Shown here: positions 24,726-33,593 of the stretch, in pieces
Position numbering within the stretch: position 1 is the first letter of the stretch
Layout of the letters: every line of letters starts with the position of its first letter
Position numbers and translations under genes: made by a program
The notes under the pieces: model-generated
Database searches by the model: none
What the model was told of the DNA's origin: nothing
What the model saw: the letters and a program-made list of their open reading frames with translations, nothing else
NCBI GenBank assembly: GCA_016209015.1
Contig: JACQWY010000030.1
Location: 1 to 48,026, forward strand
Source of the DNA: Gammaproteobacteria bacterium
GTDB lineage: Bacteria > Pseudomonadota > Gammaproteobacteria > Ga0077536
DNA length: 48,026 bases
Direction of reading: 5' to 3'

Positions 24726-25119
24726 ATTGTCAAAACGCTACTCGCCTGCTGTCCGAGGTGCAGGATCGCTAAGGAAGCTCTGAACAAGTTCAGAGCTTCC
24801 GGCGGCACAGGGATGTGCCGCCGTGAACAGTGGCGTAAGCCATTGTTCACGTAAGGTTGGCAAGAACCACGCTTCTTGCCGACCGTGCTCTGAAAAGTCC
24901 AGGATGAAAAGTCCAGGATGGACTTATTCAGAGCTTCCCTAATATTTGGCGCTCGGGGAAAAGCTGTCCCTGCGCTTGCATGTGATGCTGTGTGCCGGGT
25001 GGCGGAACTTCCAGGCGCACATGCCGGCCTTGCGACGCATCGCGCGGGGCTATGCACGCGGCGAAGCGGAGCGCGGAATAGATCCGTTGCATCCGGATCA
25101 GGAAGGCGCCGGGAGCTGA
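24719..25119 (+). pseudogene. Anti-sigma factor (zf-HC2-like), split by MITE
   Basis: The 5' part reads MLNCQNATRLLSEVQDR (24719-24769), then the frame stops at TAA in the MITE target. After the element the same protein resumes as LGEKLSLRLHVMLCAGWRNFQ and continues to a TGA at 25117. Together these give a small zinc-finger anti-sigma protein of about 75 residues. The family usually has HxxxCxxC; here the last Cys position is Trp (LCAGW), so zinc binding had probably also been damaged. Removing the element and one CTAA would still leave an in-frame TAA, so more change occurred than a single insertion. Confidence 0.75.
24773..24938. mobile_element. 166-bp hairpin-rich MITE (IS5-like ends) with CTAA target duplication
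   Basis: The element starts GGAAGCTCTGAAC and ends in the complementary GTTCAGAGCTTCC-like sequence (TTATTCAGAGCTTCC), flanked on both sides by CTAA (24769-24772 and 24939-24942). It encodes nothing. It folds into successive hairpins: 24773-24800, 24801-24821 (GGCGGCACA/TGTGCCGCC), 24823-24850 (GTGAACAGTGGC/GCCATTGTTCAC) and 24855-24884 (GGTTGGCAAGA/TCTTGCCGACC). A short direct repeat GAAAAGTCCAGGAT follows at 24892-24919. The same right end occurs as a solo remnant at 4845. Confidence 0.88.
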
Positions 25120-25273
25120 AGCCCGGCTGCGGGCCTTCCGGGTCACGCGCTCCGGCTCGCCGCGCGGCCCGCACACCCGCCGGACTGTAATAGAAGGCGT
25201 TGCGCGAGCGACAGAGGGGGAACGTCTATCCCGCCGTGCATTCTGGGCGCGGCCCATTTCAGCGAGGCGCCCC

Positions 25274-26248
25274 ATGCACTCCACTCTGCCCTTGATCCAA
25301 GTGAGCGATTTCCCGGCGATTCGTCGCCGAGCGCTAGCGACGCTGCAAGTCAACCTGGGCTACCGCTGCAACCTCTCTTGCGTGCATCGTCATTTCAACG
25401 CCGGGCCTAATCGCCGAGAGATGATGGACGCCGAGACGTTAGCCCTCATCCCACGAGTGCTGGCGGCCCGGCGCATCGCCACGCTGGATCTCACGGGCGG
25501 CGCGCCCGAACTTTGCCCCGGCTTTCGGGACTTGGTGCACGCAGCACGGTCCCTCGGCGTGCACGTGATTGATCGCTGCAACCTCACGATTTTCTTTGAA
25601 CCCGGGCAGGAAGATCTCGCCGAGTTTCTTGCGGCCCAGCGGGTGGAAGTGGTGGCCTCGCTGCCGTGCTATTCGGCGGACAACGTGGACAGGCAGCGCG
25701 GCCCGGGCGTGTTCGAAAAAAGCGTGGCGGCGCTGCAGGCGCTGAACACGCTCGGTTATGGTCAGCCGGACTCTCCGCTCGCCTTGAAGCTCGTTTACAA
25801 CCCGCAGGGCGCAAGCCTGCCGCCCGATCAGGTCGCACTCGAAGCGGCCTACAGGCGCGAACTTTTCCAGCGCTTCGGTATCGTCTTCGACGAGCTTTAC
25901 GTTCTCGCGAACATGCCGATCAACCGCTTCGGCTCGTGGCTCATTAGCAGAGGACAGTTCGCAGGGTATATGCGGCTGCTGAAGGACAGCTTCAGCGCTG
26001 ACAACCTCGAGGCCGTGATGTGCCGCTCACTGGTGAGCGTGGATTGGCAGGGTAATCTGTACGACTGCGATTTCAACCAGCAGCTTGGTCTGTCGCTGCC
26101 CGGTGGCGGCAAACGTCCTCACCTCCGGAACCTGCTGGCCGACGATCTGGCGGATCAGCCCATCGCCGTCGCCGATCATTACTACGGCTGCACGGCGGGC
26201 CGGGGCAGCAGCTGCGGTGGCGTGCTTGCGCCGAGGACGTCGGCGTGA
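25274..26248 (+). CDS. arsS: Arsenosugar biosynthesis radical SAM protein ArsS, third cluster Cys replaced by Arg
   Basis: A 324-residue member of the ArsS family, which builds the 5'-deoxyadenosyl-arsenic precursor of arsenosugars. Family-like blocks include TLQVNLGYRCNLSC, LDLTGGAPELCPGFRDLV, IDRCNLTIFFEPGQEDLAEF and the Cys-rich C-terminus (CDFNQQLGL, YYGCTAGRGSSCGG). The radical-SAM triad should read CxxxCxxC; here C32 and C36 are present but residue 39 is Arg (codon CGT at 25388), one transition from TGT. Without that ligand the 4Fe-4S cluster should not form properly, so either the enzyme is dead or the base is a sequence error. Confidence 0.88.
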   Translation: MHSTLPLIQVSDFPAIRRRALATLQVNLGYRCNLSCVHRHFNAGPNRREMMDAETLALIPRVLAARRIATLDLTGGAPELCPGFRDLVHAARSLGVHVIDRCNLTIFFEPGQEDLAEFLAAQRVEVVASLPCYSADNVDRQRGPGVFEKSVAALQALNTLGYGQPDSPLALKLVYNPQGASLPPDQVALEAAYRRELFQRFGIVFDELYVLANMPINRFGSWLISRGQFAGYMRLLKDSFSADNLEAVMCRSLVSVDWQGNLYDCDFNQQLGLSLPGGGKRPHLRNLLADDLADQPIAVADHYYGCTAGRGSSCGGVLAPRTSA

Positions 26249-28407
26249 TGCCCGTGCGGATCGCGCTGCTGAGCGCAGTGGGGCTCGCCATCGTGGCCTT
26301 CCTCGTTTTCGGCGGGCCGCAGGCGCTGAGCTTATCGTCCCTCCAGGCGCATTTCGCCGACTGGCACGCCTGGCGCACGGCATCTCCATTCGAGGCAGCG
26401 GGTCTGTTCTTTGCCGCGTATGTGGCGCTGACCGCCCTGTCCCTGCCCGGCGCTCTGGTGCTGACGCTGGCCGCGGGGGCGCTGTTCGGGCTGCTCTGGG
26501 GCACGGTTCTGGCCTCCTTTGCTTCAAGCCTGGGTGCGCTCCTGGCTTTCCTGATGTCGCGCTTTGTGTTTCGCAATTGGCTGTCGCAACGGTTCGCGCA
26601 ACGCCTCGCCGCGATCGACACGGGCATCCGGCGCGAGGGCGCGTGGTATCTCTTCGCGCTGCGGCTCGTGCCGGTGTTTCCCTACGTGCTCATCAATCTG
26701 CTGATGGGCTTGACCGCCATGCCGGCCCGCACGTTCTACTGGGTCAGCCAGGTGGCCATGCTGGCCGGCACGCTGGTTTACGTGAATGCCGGCACGCAGC
26801 TGGCGCACATCGAAGGTCTGTCCGGGATCGTCTCGCCCGCCTTGCTCGGTTCGCTGGCGCTGCTCGGCGTGTTTCCGTTCGTGGCCAAGCGCGCACTGGC
26901 GTGGCAGCAGCGCCGCCGCGTCTATGCCCGCTGGCCGCGCCCGCAACGCTTCGATCGCAACCTCGTCGTCATCGGCGCCGGAGCGGCTGGCCTCGTCAGC
27001 GCTTTCATCGCCGCCGCGGTCAAGGCCCAGGTGACACTGATCGAGGCGCACGAGATGGGCGGAGATTGTCTCAACTACGGCTGCGTGCCGAGCAAGGCGC
27101 TGATCGCCGCTGGCCGCCAGGCGCAACGTATGCGCACGGCGGATCGGGTGGGGCTGACGCCGGTGGATCCCTCGTTCAGTTTCCGCGCCGTGGTGGCGCG
27201 CGTGCACGAAGCGATTCGGACCATCGCGCCGCACGACAGCGTCGAACGCTATACCGCGCTCGGCGTGGATGTACGCCGGGGCCACGCCCGGCTCATCGAT
27301 CCGTGGACGGTGGAAATCTCGACGCCGGGCGGCCGGCGCGAAGCGTTGACGGCGCGCGCCATCGTGCTGGCGACGGGTGCGCGGCCTATCGTGCCGCCCT
27401 TGCCGGGCTTGGACGAAGTCGGCTACCTCACCTCCGACACGCTGTGGGCGCGGCTTGCCGAGCTCGATGCACCACCGCGGCGCCTGCTCGTGCTCGGCGG
27501 CGGACCGCTGGGCTGCGAACTGGCACAAGCGTTCGCGCGGCTGGGATCCGAAGTTACGCAAGTCGAAATGGCCGAGCGCCTGATGATTCGCGAGGACCCC
27601 GAAGTCTCGACCTTCGTCCGAGAGCGGCTGGAGCGCGACGGCGTGCGCGTGCTCACGGCCCATCAGGCATTGCGGGCCGGGCGCGCGGACGACAAAAAAG
27701 AGCTCGTGGTCATGGGCGCCGAGGGCGAACTCGCCCTTCCGTTCGATGAAATGCTGGTCGCAGTCGGCCGGCAGGCACGGCTCGAGGGCTATGGCCTAGA
27801 AGCGCTCGGCATAGACTTCACACGCACGATCGCCACGAACGACTATCTGGAGACGCGCTACCCGCACATCTACGCCGCCGGCGATGTGGTCGGGCCGTAC
27901 CAGTTCACGCATGCAGCGGGACATCAGGCATGGTATGCCGCGGTCAATGCCCTGTTCGGCGGCCTCAGAAAATTCAAGGTCGACTATGCCGCGATGCCCT
28001 GGGTGACGTTCGTCGATCCCGAGGTTGCCCGCGTCGGGCTCAACGAGCAGGACGCACGGACCGGAGGCGTCGCCTACGAGGTCACGCGCTACGCGCTCGA
28101 CGATCTGGACCGCGCGATCGCCGAGGGCGAGACCGAGGGCTTCATCAAAGTGCTTACCGTCCCCGGCAAGGATCGCATTCTCGGGGTGACCCTCGTGGGC
28201 GCGCATGCGGGCGAGCTTCTGGGGGAGTTCGTGCTGGCGATGAAGCATGGCCTCGGCCTGAACAAAATCCTGAATACCGTTCACGCCTATCCGACCTGGG
28301 TGGAAGCGAACAAGGCGACCGCCGGCGCCTGGAGGCGCGCCCATGCCCCGGCCGGCGTGCTGCGCTGGGTCGCGCGGTATCACGCCTGGCTGCGAGGCAG
28401 GGCGTGA
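26248..28407 (+). CDS. TVP38/TMEM64 (VTT) domain fused to a pyridine-nucleotide disulfide oxidoreductase
   Basis: A two-part protein of 719 residues. Residues 1-225 form a VTT/DedA-like membrane domain with about six helices and the motifs SLPGALVLTLAAGALFG and LRLVPVFPYVLINLL. From about 235 a flavoprotein begins (VVIGAGAAGLV), with the redox-active pair in GGDCLNYGCVPSK, an NAD(P)H site VLGGGPLGCELAQAFARLG and the C-terminal dimer motif HAYPTWVEANK, close to mercuric reductase/dihydrolipoamide dehydrogenase. It overlaps the arsS stop (TGATG). Such fusions are commonly found with arsenosugar genes; membrane-linked reduction of an arsenic or thiol species is inferred, not shown. Confidence 0.9.
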   Translation: MPVRIALLSAVGLAIVAFLVFGGPQALSLSSLQAHFADWHAWRTASPFEAAGLFFAAYVALTALSLPGALVLTLAAGALFGLLWGTVLASFASSLGALLAFLMSRFVFRNWLSQRFAQRLAAIDTGIRREGAWYLFALRLVPVFPYVLINLLMGLTAMPARTFYWVSQVAMLAGTLVYVNAGTQLAHIEGLSGIVSPALLGSLALLGVFPFVAKRALAWQQRRRVYARWPRPQRFDRNLVVIGAGAAGLVSAFIAAAVKAQVTLIEAHEMGGDCLNYGCVPSKALIAAGRQAQRMRTADRVGLTPVDPSFSFRAVVARVHEAIRTIAPHDSVERYTALGVDVRRGHARLIDPWTVEISTPGGRREALTARAIVLATGARPIVPPLPGLDEVGYLTSDTLWARLAELDAPPRRLLVLGGGPLGCELAQAFARLGSEVTQVEMAERLMIREDPEVSTFVRERLERDGVRVLTAHQALRAGRADDKKELVVMGAEGELALPFDEMLVAVGRQARLEGYGLEALGIDFTRTIATNDYLETRYPHIYAAGDVVGPYQFTHAAGHQAWYAAVNALFGGLRKFKVDYAAMPWVTFVDPEVARVGLNEQDARTGGVAYEVTRYALDDLDRAIAEGETEGFIKVLTVPGKDRILGVTLVGAHAGELLGEFVLAMKHGLGLNKILNTVHAYPTWVEANKATAGAWRRAHAPAGVLRWVARYHAWLRGRA

Positions 28408-29144
28408 GCGGCCTGCACAGCGAGAGGCCCGGCCTGTCTGGAATGCGCGTCCGCCCTGGCGAGCGCACGACGAAGCTTTCAATCGTCGTTCCGATCCTTG
28501 ACGAAGCCGCCGCGTTGCCGCCCCTGCTAGCCCATCTGGCGCCCCTTCAACGCCAGGCCTGCGAAGTGATCCTCGTCGACGGTGGCAGCACGGACGGATC
28601 GGCGGCGTTGGCCCGCGACTCCGGTTTCACGGTGCTCGATGCGCCCGGTGGACGGGCGCGGCAGATGAACGCCGGTGCCGACCTCGCTGCGGGCCATATC
28701 CTGCTCTTTCTGCATGCCGACACGCGCCTGCCGCCTGGCGCTTTGCAGGAGATCGATCGCGCCATGTCGCCGCCCAAGCAGGAGTGGGGCCGCTTCGACG
28801 TGCGCATCGAAGGCAGCAGCCGCTGGTTGCCGGTGATCGCCGCGCTGATGAATCTGCGCTCGCGGCTCACCGGCATCGCCACGGGCGATCAGGCGATATT
28901 CGTACGGCGCGATGTTTTCCAGCAGGCAGGGGGCTATACCGAGCAGCCGCTGGTGGAAGACATCGCCCTGTCGCGGCAGATCAAGGGGCGCGCGCGGCCC
29001 GTGTGTCTGCGCGAATGCGTGACGACCTCCGGACGACGCTGGGAGAGCCGCGGCGTATGGCGCACGATCCTGCTGATGTGGACCCTGCGTCTGCGCTACT
29101 GGCTGGGTGCGTCGCCCGAGGCACTGGCGCGCGACTACCGGTGA
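28404..29144 (+). CDS. Arsenosugar-type family 2 glycosyltransferase (TIGR04283-like)
   Basis: A GT-A fold glycosyltransferase of about 246 residues: LSIVVPILDEAAALPPLLAHL, the nucleotide-sugar DGGSTDGS motif, and LFLHADTRLPPGAL with the metal-binding D-x-D-like HADT. This matches the family found beside arsS. The GTG start at 28404 overlaps the preceding stop; an ATG at 28443 is an alternative that begins closer to the conserved domain. Proposed role: adding or modifying the ribose-derived sugar of arsenosugars. Confidence 0.88.
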   Translation: MSGLHSERPGLSGMRVRPGERTTKLSIVVPILDEAAALPPLLAHLAPLQRQACEVILVDGGSTDGSAALARDSGFTVLDAPGGRARQMNAGADLAAGHILLFLHADTRLPPGALQEIDRAMSPPKQEWGRFDVRIEGSSRWLPVIAALMNLRSRLTGIATGDQAIFVRRDVFQQAGGYTEQPLVEDIALSRQIKGRARPVCLRECVTTSGRRWESRGVWRTILLMWTLRLRYWLGASPEALARDYR

Positions 29145-29761
29145 GCGCCGTGCGCATCGTCATCTTTGCGAAAGCGCCGTTGCCGGGCTTAGCCAAGACG
29201 CGACTGATCCCAGCGCTCGGCGCGGCTGGCGCGGCCCGACTCGCGCTGAAAATGCTCGAACACACCGCGCATGAAGCACAGCGTGCTCGCCTGGGCCCCG
29301 TGGAACTGTGCGCGACCCCTGCACCGGCGGATGCAGCGTGGCGTGGCGTGCTGGACGCCGCGACAGAGGCGGCGCTGGTGTGGCACGACCAGGGCGAGGG
29401 CGATCTCGGCGCCCGGCTCGCGCGCGCCGGCGCCAGGATCACCGCCCGCGGCGAGGCGATGCTATTCATCGGAAGCGATTGCCCGGGAATGACGGCCGCG
29501 ATACTGCGGCAATCCGCGCAGGAATTGGCCCAGCACGATGCGGTCCTGATCCCGAGCATCGACGCCGGCTATGTGCTGCTCGGTCTGCGGCGCAGCGATC
29601 CCACGCTCTTTGCCGGCATCGCCTGGAGCACACCGAAGGTGGCGGAGGCCACTCGCGCGCGCCTGCGCGCCCTGAATTGGCGCTGGGCCGAGCAGCCGGC
29701 CCTTTGCGACATCGACGAGCCGGCCGATCTTGCGGGCCTGCCGAGGGGATGGGCGCAGTAA
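29141..29761 (+). CDS. Arsenosugar-type glycosyltransferase (TIGR04282-like, CofC/MobA-type fold)
   Basis: A 206-residue protein with the nucleotidyl/glycosyl-transferase opening VRIVIFAKAPLPGLAKTRL, then FIGSDCPGMTA and IPSIDAGYVLLGL, the signature blocks of the second glycosyltransferase of arsenosugar clusters. GTG 29141 overlaps the upstream stop as GTGA; GTG 29150 is an alternative. The pair with the preceding gene is the standard arrangement. 29762-29913 after it holds no gene. Confidence 0.88.
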   Translation: MSAVRIVIFAKAPLPGLAKTRLIPALGAAGAARLALKMLEHTAHEAQRARLGPVELCATPAPADAAWRGVLDAATEAALVWHDQGEGDLGARLARAGARITARGEAMLFIGSDCPGMTAAILRQSAQELAQHDAVLIPSIDAGYVLLGLRRSDPTLFAGIAWSTPKVAEATRARLRALNWRWAEQPALCDIDEPADLAGLPRGWAQ

Positions 29762-29913
29762 GACGCGGCGCCGGGCAGGCGATTCACTCACCTCCTGCTC
29801 CGCTGGTACTCGCGCCAGGCCATCGCGAGACCGCCGCTGTTGTAAGAAGCGCGCCCCGCCGGCGACTAACACACCAGATGCTCCCGTCCCGAACTCGCGA
29901 GGTTCCTGCTCCC

Positions 29914-30951
29914 ATGCACGCACTCGTCCAGGACTATTACGGCAGAGAACTCCAGCACACGAATGATCTCAAGACGACCGCCTGCTGCGATGCGAGCCAG
30001 GTGCCAGACTGGCTCAAGCCTCTGCTGGCCAACGTGCACCCCGAAGTGCTGGCGCGCTACTACGGGTGCGGCCTGGTGTGTCCCCCGCTACTAGAAGGCT
30101 GCCGGGTGCTGGATCTCGGCTGCGGTACGGGTCGCGATGCCTATCTTCTATCGCAGCTCGTCGGCTGTAGCGGCAAAGTGGTCGGCTTGGACATGACGGT
30201 CGAGCAGCTCGCCGTGGCACGGCGGCATCGGAGCTGGCATGCCGCGCGCTTCGGTTACGACAACGTGCGCCTGATCGAGGGCTACATCGAACGGCTGGAC
30301 GCGCTGGATCTCGCGCCGGGAAGCTTCGATGTCATCGTCTCCAACTGCGTGGTGAATCTCTCGCCCGACAAGCCCGCCGTGCTGCGGGGCGTGCATCGTC
30401 TGCTCAAGCCCGGCGGAGAATTCTATTTTTCCGACGTCTATGCCGACCGCCGCGTGCCGGAGGATGTTCGCGATGACCCGGTGCTCTACGGCGAGTGCCT
30501 CGGCGGGGCGTTGTACTGGAACGATTTTCTGCGGCTGGCGAAAGCGGCGGGCTTTGGCGATCCGCGCCTGGTCGCGGACCGACCGATCGCCATCACCGAG
30601 CCGCGGCTGGCCGCGCGGACCGGCAACCTGCGCTTCCATTCAGCCACCCATCGCCTGTTCAAAATCGAAAACCTGGAAGATGCCTGCGAGGACTACGGTC
30701 AGGCCGTGATCTACCGTGGCGGTATCCCGCAGCACGCATCCCGCCTGCTGCTCGACAAGCACCACGATATCGAAGTCGGCCGCGCGTTCGCCGTATGTGG
30801 TAATACCTATCGCATGCTGCGCGAGACGCGATTCGCACCCTACTTCGACTTCATCGGGGATTTCAGCCGTCATCACGGCCTGTTCGAACGCTGCGGCGGC
30901 GGCCTGCCGTTCGATGCGGCCACGGGCGGGGACGCGCCCTCATGCTGCTGA
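29914..30951 (+). CDS. arsM: Arsenite S-adenosylmethionine methyltransferase
   Basis: A 345-residue arsenite methyltransferase that makes methylated arsenicals for detoxification and for arsenosugar synthesis. The SAM site VLDLGCGTGRDAYLLSQLVG is at residues 65-84. Cys residues at the positions used for As(III) binding in the family are visible: C24/C25 in TACCDAS, C145 in SNCVVNLS and C195 in GECLGG. The C-terminal domain typical of long ArsM proteins is present and ends with a Cys pair. It is followed closely by a PiT transporter. Confidence 0.93.
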   Translation: MHALVQDYYGRELQHTNDLKTTACCDASQVPDWLKPLLANVHPEVLARYYGCGLVCPPLLEGCRVLDLGCGTGRDAYLLSQLVGCSGKVVGLDMTVEQLAVARRHRSWHAARFGYDNVRLIEGYIERLDALDLAPGSFDVIVSNCVVNLSPDKPAVLRGVHRLLKPGGEFYFSDVYADRRVPEDVRDDPVLYGECLGGALYWNDFLRLAKAAGFGDPRLVADRPIAITEPRLAARTGNLRFHSATHRLFKIENLEDACEDYGQAVIYRGGIPQHASRLLLDKHHDIEVGRAFAVCGNTYRMLRETRFAPYFDFIGDFSRHHGLFERCGGGLPFDAATGGDAPSCC

Positions 30952-30973
30952 CTCCGGCGGCGGACCCGTACGC

Positions 30974-32059
30974 ATGATCGCCTCACTCATCTTCTCCGTG
31001 ACGCTGATGCTTGCGTTCGCGAACGGCGCGAACGACAACTTCAAAGGCTTCGCGACCGCCTGGGGTGCCGAGACGCTCAGTTACGAGCGCGCGCTCGTGC
31101 TCGCCACTATCGCCACGCTGGCGGGCGGTTTGGCGGCCATGGCGATCTCGACCGGGCTCGTCGAGCAGTTTTCCGGCAAGGGCCTGGTTCCGAACGCAGT
31201 GGCAGGGACTCCGGCCTTTCTGGCGGCCGTCGCGCTGGCGGCGGGTGCCACCGTGCTCGTGGCGAGCCGGCTGGGATTGCCGGTTTCCACCACGCACGCC
31301 CTGATCGGTGGCCTCGTGGGTGGCGGCCTCGCCGAGGTCGGTGCGGTCGATACCGCGAAGCTGTGGGGCGCCTTCCTGATGCCGATGCTGCTCAGTCCGC
31401 TGATCGCGGGCCTGCTCAGCTTCGGTCTTGCGCGCTTGATGAGACGGTCCGACGCCGGGCACGACTGCGTGTGCGTGACGCTCCCCGCAGAGGTTCCGGT
31501 TTTCGCCGATGGCACGCTGGCGCACCGCCAACTGATGCCGCAACTGATCGTCGCGAGTGCGACAACCTGTGCGCCGCTGAGCACGCCCTTTAAGGGTTCG
31601 CTCATCCGAGGCAGAGACCGGCTCCACGTCCTGTCGGCCGCCACCGTGTGCTTCGCGCGGGGTATCAACGATGCGCCGAAGATGGCTGCGCTGCTGTTCG
31701 CCTCGGGCGCCGTCGGCCTCCACGGCGCCGTGGCCGGCATCGCGGCAGCTATGGCAACCGGCGGCCTGCTGTTCGCGCGACGCGTTGCGCACACGATGAG
31801 CCATCGTATCAGCCGGATCGATCAAACGTCGGGCCTCGCCGCGAATCTCGCCACTGCGCTGATGGTCCTGTTCGCAAGCCGGCTCGGCTTGCCAGTGTCG
31901 ACGACGCACGTCGCGGTCGGCGCCATCGCGGGCGCCGGCCGTCAATCGCTCGATATGTCGGCACTGCGCACTATCGTCCTTGCGTGGTTTGCGACCTTGC
32001 CGTTCGCCGCTGCCCTTGCGCGGTGCTTGGTGCCACTGTTAAGACATGCGGCCTCCTAA
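30974..32059 (+). CDS. PiT-family inorganic phosphate (arsenate) transporter
   Basis: A 361-residue integral membrane transporter with the internal duplication of the PiT family: GANDNFKGFATAWG and SRLGLPVSTTHALIGG in the first half, GINDAPKMAALL and SRLGLPVSTTHVAVGA in the second. PiT carriers import metal-phosphate with protons or sodium and do not discriminate arsenate well. Its place at the end of the arsenosugar cluster suggests phosphate supply, or arsenic uptake feeding the pathway; either is inference. Confidence 0.92.
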   Translation: MIASLIFSVTLMLAFANGANDNFKGFATAWGAETLSYERALVLATIATLAGGLAAMAISTGLVEQFSGKGLVPNAVAGTPAFLAAVALAAGATVLVASRLGLPVSTTHALIGGLVGGGLAEVGAVDTAKLWGAFLMPMLLSPLIAGLLSFGLARLMRRSDAGHDCVCVTLPAEVPVFADGTLAHRQLMPQLIVASATTCAPLSTPFKGSLIRGRDRLHVLSAATVCFARGINDAPKMAALLFASGAVGLHGAVAGIAAAMATGGLLFARRVAHTMSHRISRIDQTSGLAANLATALMVLFASRLGLPVSTTHVAVGAIAGAGRQSLDMSALRTIVLAWFATLPFAAALARCLVPLLRHAAS

Positions 32060-32103
32060 ATGCTCTGCTCCAATCGGCAAAACGAGATAGGTGTGACGCG
32101 CCT

Positions 32104-32700
32104 CTACGAGAAGTCTGCGTCGCGTGCCCGCCACCTTGGTCTTGCATCGCCATCTGAAGTGCGGGCGTTATGTTGGAGAGCCGCCGGGCTCCGATTAGAC
32201 GTGATGCGGAACCGGATCGCATAGTGCGCCGGCAGGAAGATCAAAGTCAGCACGGTGCCGATTGCCGTCCCACCGATAAGGGTGCAGGCCATGACACCCC
32301 AGAAGACCGAGGTCGTGAGCGGAATGAAGGCCAGCAGGGCGGCCAGCGCCGTCAGGACGACCGGCTGCGCGCGCTGGACCGTCGCCTCGACCACCGCGTG
32401 ATAGGGCGCGAGGCCCGCGGCTTCGTTGGCGCGGATCTGGCCGATCGGGATCAGGGTATCGCGCATCAGGATCCCCGCAAGCCCGATGAGGCCCAGGATT
32501 GCGTTGAACCCGAACGGCTGGTGAAAGAGCAGCAGGAAAGGAACGGCGCCCGCGAGTCCCGAGGGTGAAGCGAGGAACACCACCGCCATGGCGGACAACG
32601 ACCGCGTCTGGACCAACAGCACCAGCAGTGCCAGCGCGAGCATCAGCGGAAATTTCGGAAGCAGCGCCACGTTCGCCGTGCAGGCGGCTGCGGAAAAAAA
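32104..32700 (-). pseudogene. RND efflux pump, C-terminal fragment
   Basis: Only the last transmembrane block of an AcrB/MexB-type inner-membrane pump remains: LMLALALLVLLVQTRSLSAM, GLIGLAGILMRDTLIPIGQI and VQRAQPVVLTALAALLAFIP, ending FGVMACTLIGGTAIGTVL-like sequence (here FWGVMACTLIGG). A full pump has over 1000 residues; the 5' part is missing upstream of about 32700. It is convergent with the PiT gene and cannot function alone. Confidence 0.85.
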
Positions 32701-32727
32701 GCGGACATGAAAGTGGTGAGCTCTCGA

Positions 32728-32753
32728 GGGCGCCGCACCGGAGCGCGGCGCCC
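32728..32753. terminator. Strong GC hairpin, possible terminator of the meta-cleavage operon
   Basis: GGGCGCCGC and GCGGCGCCC form a 9-bp stem just 10 bases after the hydrolase stop. There is no T-run on the minus strand, so an intrinsic terminator is not certain. Confidence 0.4.
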
Positions 32754-32762
32754 CGGCTATCG

Positions 32763-33593
32763 TCAAGCCGCGAGCAGGAACTCCTTCACCAGCGCATTGA
32801 AAGCGCCCGCGTGCTCGATCTGCGTCCAGTGGCCGCAGCGGCCGAAGACGTGGAGCTGCGAGTCGGAGATCAGCCGATGCAGCTCCAGCGAGGTCGCGAG
32901 CGGCACGACGCGATCCTCCCGGCCGTGGACGATCAGCGTGCGATGCGGCAGCCGCGCGAGATCCGCTTCGTATTGCGAGATGTCCCGCACGCGCTGTTCG
33001 CGCGGCGGCGGGAACATGCGCGAGAAGTTCTCGTAGACGCCGGGCCGGATCGACGCACGGTAACGCAGCTCGGCGAGCTCGTCCGACACGCGCGACTGGT
33101 CGTAGGCGAAGAGCTCCATCAGCTTGCGCATGTTCGCGACCGACGGTTCATAGCCCCACACGGCTTCGAGTCCCGGCGTCGGTGCGGCGGCGACGCCGCC
33201 CGAGCCCATGAGCACGAGGCGCGCGACGCGGTCCGGATGGCGCACGGCGAGGTCGAGCGCGAGCGCGCCGCCGAAGGAGTTGCCGATGACGGAGACGCGC
33301 GGCAGATCCAGGGCGTCGAGGAACGCGAGCAGGTGCTCGCGCCAGCGCTGCATCGTGTAGACACCATCGTCCGGGCCGGCCGTGTAGCCGAAGCCGAGCA
33401 GGTCGACGCCGACGACACGGAAGTGCTGCGCGAGCGCCGGCATGTTGAAACGCCAGTTCGCGAACGCCGAGACGCCCGGCCCCGAGCCGTGCAGCATCAG
33501 GACCGGCGCGCCGCTGCCGAGGTCGTGGTAGTTCGTCGCATACCCCCCGACGTCGAGCGTATGACCGACTTCCGGGTTCGCAGCGCCGTTCAC
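32763..33593 (-). CDS. Meta-cleavage product C-C hydrolase (HsaD/BphD-like)
   Basis: An alpha/beta hydrolase of 276 residues that would cut the C-C bond of the vinylogous diketone made by extradiol ring cleavage. The triad is visible: S106 in GNSFGG, D227 in HGREDRVVPL and H255 in GRCGHWTQIEH; the oxyanion loop HGSGPG is near residue 35. The GTG start 33593 overlaps the dioxygenase stop as GTGA. It is the third gene of the operon, in the order monooxygenase, dioxygenase, hydrolase. Confidence 0.9.
   Translation of the reverse strand: MNGAANPEVGHTLDVGGYATNYHDLGSGAPVLMLHGSGPGVSAFANWRFNMPALAQHFRVVGVDLLGFGYTAGPDDGVYTMQRWREHLLAFLDALDLPRVSVIGNSFGGALALDLAVRHPDRVARLVLMGSGGVAAAPTPGLEAVWGYEPSVANMRKLMELFAYDQSRVSDELAELRYRASIRPGVYENFSRMFPPPREQRVRDISQYEADLARLPHRTLIVHGREDRVVPLATSLELHRLISDSQLHVFGRCGHWTQIEHAGAFNALVKEFLLAA

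Noticed and set aside
25274-26248. ArsS radical SAM enzyme as maturase of the repeat peptide at 11550
   Set aside because: It is more than 13 kb away, embedded in an arsenosugar cluster, and lacks a cluster ligand.
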